A DNA stretch of 8,290 bases, taken from the NCBI GenBank assembly GCA_946482635.1, contig CAMLSG010000233.1, positions 1-8,290 of the forward strand, written 5' to 3'. The notes beneath the pieces are model-generated. The model made no database searches and had not been told where the DNA came from. It saw only the letters and a list, made by a program, of their open reading frames with translations. The DNA is from an uncultured Duganella sp. GTDB lineage: Bacteria; Pseudomonadota; Gammaproteobacteria; Burkholderiales; Burkholderiaceae. Below, one piece after another: positions 5,653-8,290 of this stretch. The position numbers were made by a program, and so were the translations under genes. Position 1 is the stretch's first letter. Every line of letters begins with the position of its first letter.

Positions 5653-6221
5653 TGGATAAAAATACTATTTGTCCCAAATGCGACCATGTGCGTCCGAAGG
5701 ATGCGACCAATCCGGAATGGCAATGTCCTGCTTGCGGTGTTTGCTACGCCAAGGCAGGGACCACAGCGAAACCCGCGCCCGAAGCGCGCACCCGGATGGC
5801 GCGTGAAACCGCAGGCAAGCATGGCTGGAACCTGGGCCTCGTCGCCAAAGTCGTGGTTGTGGTGCTGCTGGGATGGGGGCTGGCCACAGCGATCAACCAT
5901 CGGCAGCAACCAGCCGGGTTGGCGGAGGTTGAAGTGGCCGAAACCGAACAGAAGCCTGACTCCGGATCGGCGGCTGCGGATGCTGTGCTGCAGGTTTCCG
6001 GTGCGGACGCCAGCATGCTGAGGGATGTGGGCGGCAAAATAGAAAAGTCCTGCGCGCGCAATAAGTACGGGCTGTCTGAAGCGGCATGCATCGATCGCAT
6101 CCGCAAGCGCGGCGACCTTTGCGCGAACCGGACGGCTGCACGTTTTCCAGGGCAGATCGGCAACACCGATCGCATGCAGGCTGTCGTGCAGGACTACGTC
6201 GGCTGCATCTTCGAGCGCTGA
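5652..6221 (+). CDS. Zinc-ribbon membrane protein with cysteine-rich C-terminal part
   Basis: The ATG shares one base with the preceding stop (TAATG), so translation is coupled to the glutaredoxin-like gene. The 189-residue protein begins with a zinc-ribbon module: C7/C10 in CPKC and C25/C28 in CPACGVC, with C31 next. This is followed by a basic, Ala/Pro-rich linker, one membrane helix (about 62-80, VAKVVVVVLLGWGLATA) and an acidic spacer. The C-terminal domain (about 118-189) contains four cysteines (C134, C146, C157, C185) in a helical context. I do not recognise a named family for the C-terminal domain. With the zinc ribbon inside, the C-terminal cysteines would face the periplasm, where they could form two disulfides; a neighbouring thiol protein would fit that (inference). 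It is the last gene of the operon and ends 17 bp before the convergent recG stop. Confidence 0.85.
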   Translation: MDKNTICPKCDHVRPKDATNPEWQCPACGVCYAKAGTTAKPAPEARTRMARETAGKHGWNLGLVAKVVVVVLLGWGLATAINHRQQPAGLAEVEVAETEQKPDSGSAAADAVLQVSGADASMLRDVGGKIEKSCARNKYGLSEAACIDRIRKRGDLCANRTAARFPGQIGNTDRMQAVVQDYVGCIFER

Positions 6222-6242
6222 CCGCGCAAGCTGCGTCGTCAG
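6218..6242. terminator. Hairpin bridging the two convergent stop codons
   Basis: CTGAC (6218-6222) pairs with GTCAG (6238-6242), and the inner CGCA (6225-6228) pairs with TGCG (6232-6235) around the loop AGC. One mismatch and a G-U pair lie between these blocks. The structure includes both TGA stops, of the zinc-ribbon gene and of recG. There is no real U-tract on either side, so it is a weak candidate for a bidirectional terminator; antisense collision may separate the transcripts instead. Confidence 0.3.
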
Positions 6243-8290
6243 ACTTTCAGGAACTCTTCGCGGCCGCCCAGCCAGCGTTCCAGGTGGGCTTCCACCGTAG
6301 CTTTGTTGGCGGGCGTCGCTTCATGCAGCAGGGCGTGCGCTACATCGCGGGCCTGGTCGACCAGCCAGGCATCCGTCTCCAGGTCGGCGAAGCGCAGCAT
6401 GGCCTGGCCCGACTGGCGCGATCCAAGGAATTCGCCGGGACCGCGGATCTCCAGGTCGCGGCGCGCGATTTCGAAACCATCGGTCGTCTCGCGCATCGTC
6501 ATCAGGCGCTGCTTGGCGACAGGGCCGAGCGGGCTTTGGTACAGCAGCAGGCAGACCGACGCCGCGGAACCGCGCCCCACGCGGCCACGCAGCTGGTGCA
6601 GCTGCGACAGGCCGAATCGTTCCGCATGCTCGATCACCATCAGGGAGGAATTCGGCACGTCGACGCCGACCTCGATCACGGTCGTTGCGACCAGTACGTG
6701 GATGTCGCCGGCGGCGAAAGCGTCCATCACTTCCGCCTTTTCGGCCGGCTTGAGGCGGCCGTGCACCAGGCCGACGCGCAAGTCGGGCAGGGCGGCTGCC
6801 AATGTTTCGTATGTCTCGGTGGCCGTCTGCAGTTGCAGCGCTTCCGATTCCTCGATCAGCGGGCAGACCCAGTAAGCCTGGCGCCCTTCCAGTGCCGCAG
6901 CGTGCACGCGGGAGATCACCTCGTCGCGCCGGTTCTGGTCCACCACGGCTGTGACGATCGGCGTGCGGCCGGGCGGCAGCTCGTCGATCACCGACACTTC
7001 CAGGTCGGCATAGTAAGTCATGGCCAGCGTGCGCGGAATTGGCGTGGCCGACATCATCAACTGGTGCGGCACGTTGTCGCCGTTGCCCTTGTTGCGCAAG
7101 GTCAGGCGCTGGCCGACGCCAAAGCGGTGCTGCTCGTCGACGATGACGAGGCCGAGTTTCGCGAACTGCACGGTGTCCTGGATGATGGCGTGGGTGCCGA
7201 TCACCAATTGTGCCTCGCCGGATTCCACCAGCGCGTAAGCGGCTTCTTTCTCTTTCTTTTTCAGGCTGCCGGTCAGCCACGCCACCTTCACGCCCAGCGG
7301 TTCCAGCCAGGCCGCGATCTTGCGGAAATGCTGGTCGGCCAGGATCTCGGTCGGCGCCATCAGCGCGGCCTGGTAGCCGCTGTCGATTGCCTGCGCGGCG
7401 GACAGCGCGGCCACGATGGTCTTGCCGCTGCCGACGTCGCCCTGCAGCAGGCGCTGCATCGGATACGGTTGCTTGATGTCGGCGCGAATTTCCTTCAGCA
7501 CGCGCTGCTGGGCCTTGGTCAGCTTGAACGGCAGCGAGGCTTCAAAGGCGGACGATAGCGAGCCGACCTTGCCCAGGACCGCGGCACCCTTGGCGCGGCG
7601 AGCGCGCTGGGCCCGTTTCAGGGAAAGCTGTTGCGCCAGCAGTTCGTCGAACTTCACGCGGGTCCAGGCCGGGTGGGTGCGGTCGATCAGGGCGTTTTCG
7701 TCGATTTCCGCCGGCGGGTAATGCAGGGTACGCACTGCGGATTCGAGCGGATGCAGCCGCATGGCCTTGAGGATTTCCGGCGGCAGCGTATCGGTCCAGT
7801 CCACGCGCTTCATCGCATCGGCAATCGCGCGGCGCAGCACCAGTTGCGACAAGCCTTCGCCGGAAGGATAGACCGGCGTGAGCGACGTTGGCAGCGGCGC
7901 GCCTTCGTTGACGATCTTGTAGGCCGGGTGCACCATCTCGGCGCCGAAGAAGCCATGGCGCACCTCGCCGCGCGCCCGCACGCGGGTGCCTTCCGCCAGT
8001 TGCTTGACCTGGCTGCCGTAGAAATTCATGAAGCGCAGCTGGATGTCGCCCGTCTCGTCGGCAATATGCACCAGCAGCTGGCGGCGCGGCTTGTAGGCGA
8101 TTTCGTTCGACGTCACCACGCCTTCCACCTGCGAGACCTCGCCGCCGCGCATGCAGGCCTCGCGGATCGTCAGGACTTCCGTTTCATCCTCATAGCGCAT
8201 GGGCAGGTGCAGCACCAGGTCCATGTCCGTGCGCAGGCCAAGCTTGGCAAGCTTGCTCTCGGCGGTGGCGGCTGGTTTTTTGGCTGCGGC
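6239..8290 (-). CDS. recG: ATP-dependent DNA helicase RecG, N-terminus cut by the window edge
   Basis: RecG remodels stalled replication forks and branch-migrates Holliday junctions. The frame is open through the right edge: 22 codons upstream of the first visible ATG (8224) read ...SKLAKLGLRTD and join onto MDLVLHLPMRYEDE, the standard RecG N-terminal pattern, so that ATG is internal. The visible 683 residues are close to the usual full length (about 690-700). Numbered from the first visible codon, the wedge/OB domain is at about 50-125, Walker A GDVGSGKT at 284-291, the DEQH box at 385-388, motif III SATPIPRT at 414-421, motif VI QLRGRVGRG at 566-574 and the TRG-region FLGSRQSGQ at 621-629. 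All motifs are intact, and codon use is ordinary for the window. It converges with the zinc-ribbon gene and shows no sign of belonging to the neighbouring system. Confidence 0.98.
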   Translation of the reverse strand, partial: AAAKKPAATAESKLAKLGLRTDMDLVLHLPMRYEDETEVLTIREACMRGGEVSQVEGVVTSNEIAYKPRRQLLVHIADETGDIQLRFMNFYGSQVKQLAEGTRVRARGEVRHGFFGAEMVHPAYKIVNEGAPLPTSLTPVYPSGEGLSQLVLRRAIADAMKRVDWTDTLPPEILKAMRLHPLESAVRTLHYPPAEIDENALIDRTHPAWTRVKFDELLAQQLSLKRAQRARRAKGAAVLGKVGSLSSAFEASLPFKLTKAQQRVLKEIRADIKQPYPMQRLLQGDVGSGKTIVAALSAAQAIDSGYQAALMAPTEILADQHFRKIAAWLEPLGVKVAWLTGSLKKKEKEAAYALVESGEAQLVIGTHAIIQDTVQFAKLGLVIVDEQHRFGVGQRLTLRNKGNGDNVPHQLMMSATPIPRTLAMTYYADLEVSVIDELPPGRTPIVTAVVDQNRRDEVISRVHAAALEGRQAYWVCPLIEESEALQLQTATETYETLAAALPDLRVGLVHGRLKPAEKAEVMDAFAAGDIHVLVATTVIEVGVDVPNSSLMVIEHAERFGLSQLHQLRGRVGRGSAASVCLLLYQSPLGPVAKQRLMTMRETTDGFEIARRDLEIRGPGEFLGSRQSGQAMLRFADLETDAWLVDQARDVAHALLHEATPANKATVEAHLERWLGGREEFLKV

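Noticed and set aside
6086..7558. Long plus-strand open frame (490 codons) opposite recG
   Set aside because: Its translation is rich in His, Gln, Arg and Ala without any domain, and it lies antisense to intact RecG motifs; this is a typical shadow of GC-rich coding.
8224..8224. ATG at 8224 as the recG start
   Set aside because: In-frame upstream codons (SKLAKLGLRTD) match the conserved RecG N-terminus, so the true start is beyond 8290.
8273..8282. T-run near the right edge as a terminator
   Set aside because: It is the complement of two Lys (AAA) codons within the recG reading frame, with no stem beside it.

Overview
This window is high-GC DNA with dense coding on both strands. A recG gene with a typical beta-proteobacterial sequence, a TonB-dependent outer-membrane receptor, lipoprotein signals and GC-rich codon use all point to a Gram-negative beta-proteobacterium, most likely of the Burkholderiales/Oxalobacteraceae (Massilia/Duganella) type. 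That placement is inference from protein style; no database search was run.

Layout: (1) On the minus strand, from 4663 down past position 1, lies a four-gene operon. In transcription order it encodes a BlaI/MecI-type repressor (4663-4289), a BlaR1-like M56 membrane metalloprotease whose extracellular sensor is replaced by an M23 (LytM/lysostaphin-type) endopeptidase domain (4284-2737), a TonB-dependent receptor (2669-606), and a stand-alone secreted M23 peptidase that runs off the left edge (555-1). (2) A 97-bp divergent intergenic region (4664-4760) carries two near-identical palindromes with the core TGCGACA-Y-GTGTC-R-CA. Their centres are 33 bp apart, and they fit as BlaI-family operators. 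(3) On the plus strand a compact three-gene operon starts at 4761: an NTF2-like lipoprotein, a membrane-anchored glutaredoxin-like protein, and a zinc-ribbon membrane protein with a cysteine-rich C-terminal part. (4) It converges on recG (minus strand, 6239 to beyond the right edge).

Proposed logic (inference): the M56-M23 fusion senses or cleaves peptidoglycan in the periplasm and cleaves the BlaI-like repressor on the cytoplasmic side. This would derepress the receptor and second M23 hydrolase and, through the shared operators, perhaps the divergent lipoprotein/redox operon. The system resembles beta-lactam signalling (BlaR1-BlaI), but the penicillin-binding sensor is replaced by a wall hydrolase and the output is an outer-membrane transporter plus a wall hydrolase. 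The recG gene is ordinary housekeeping and probably unrelated.
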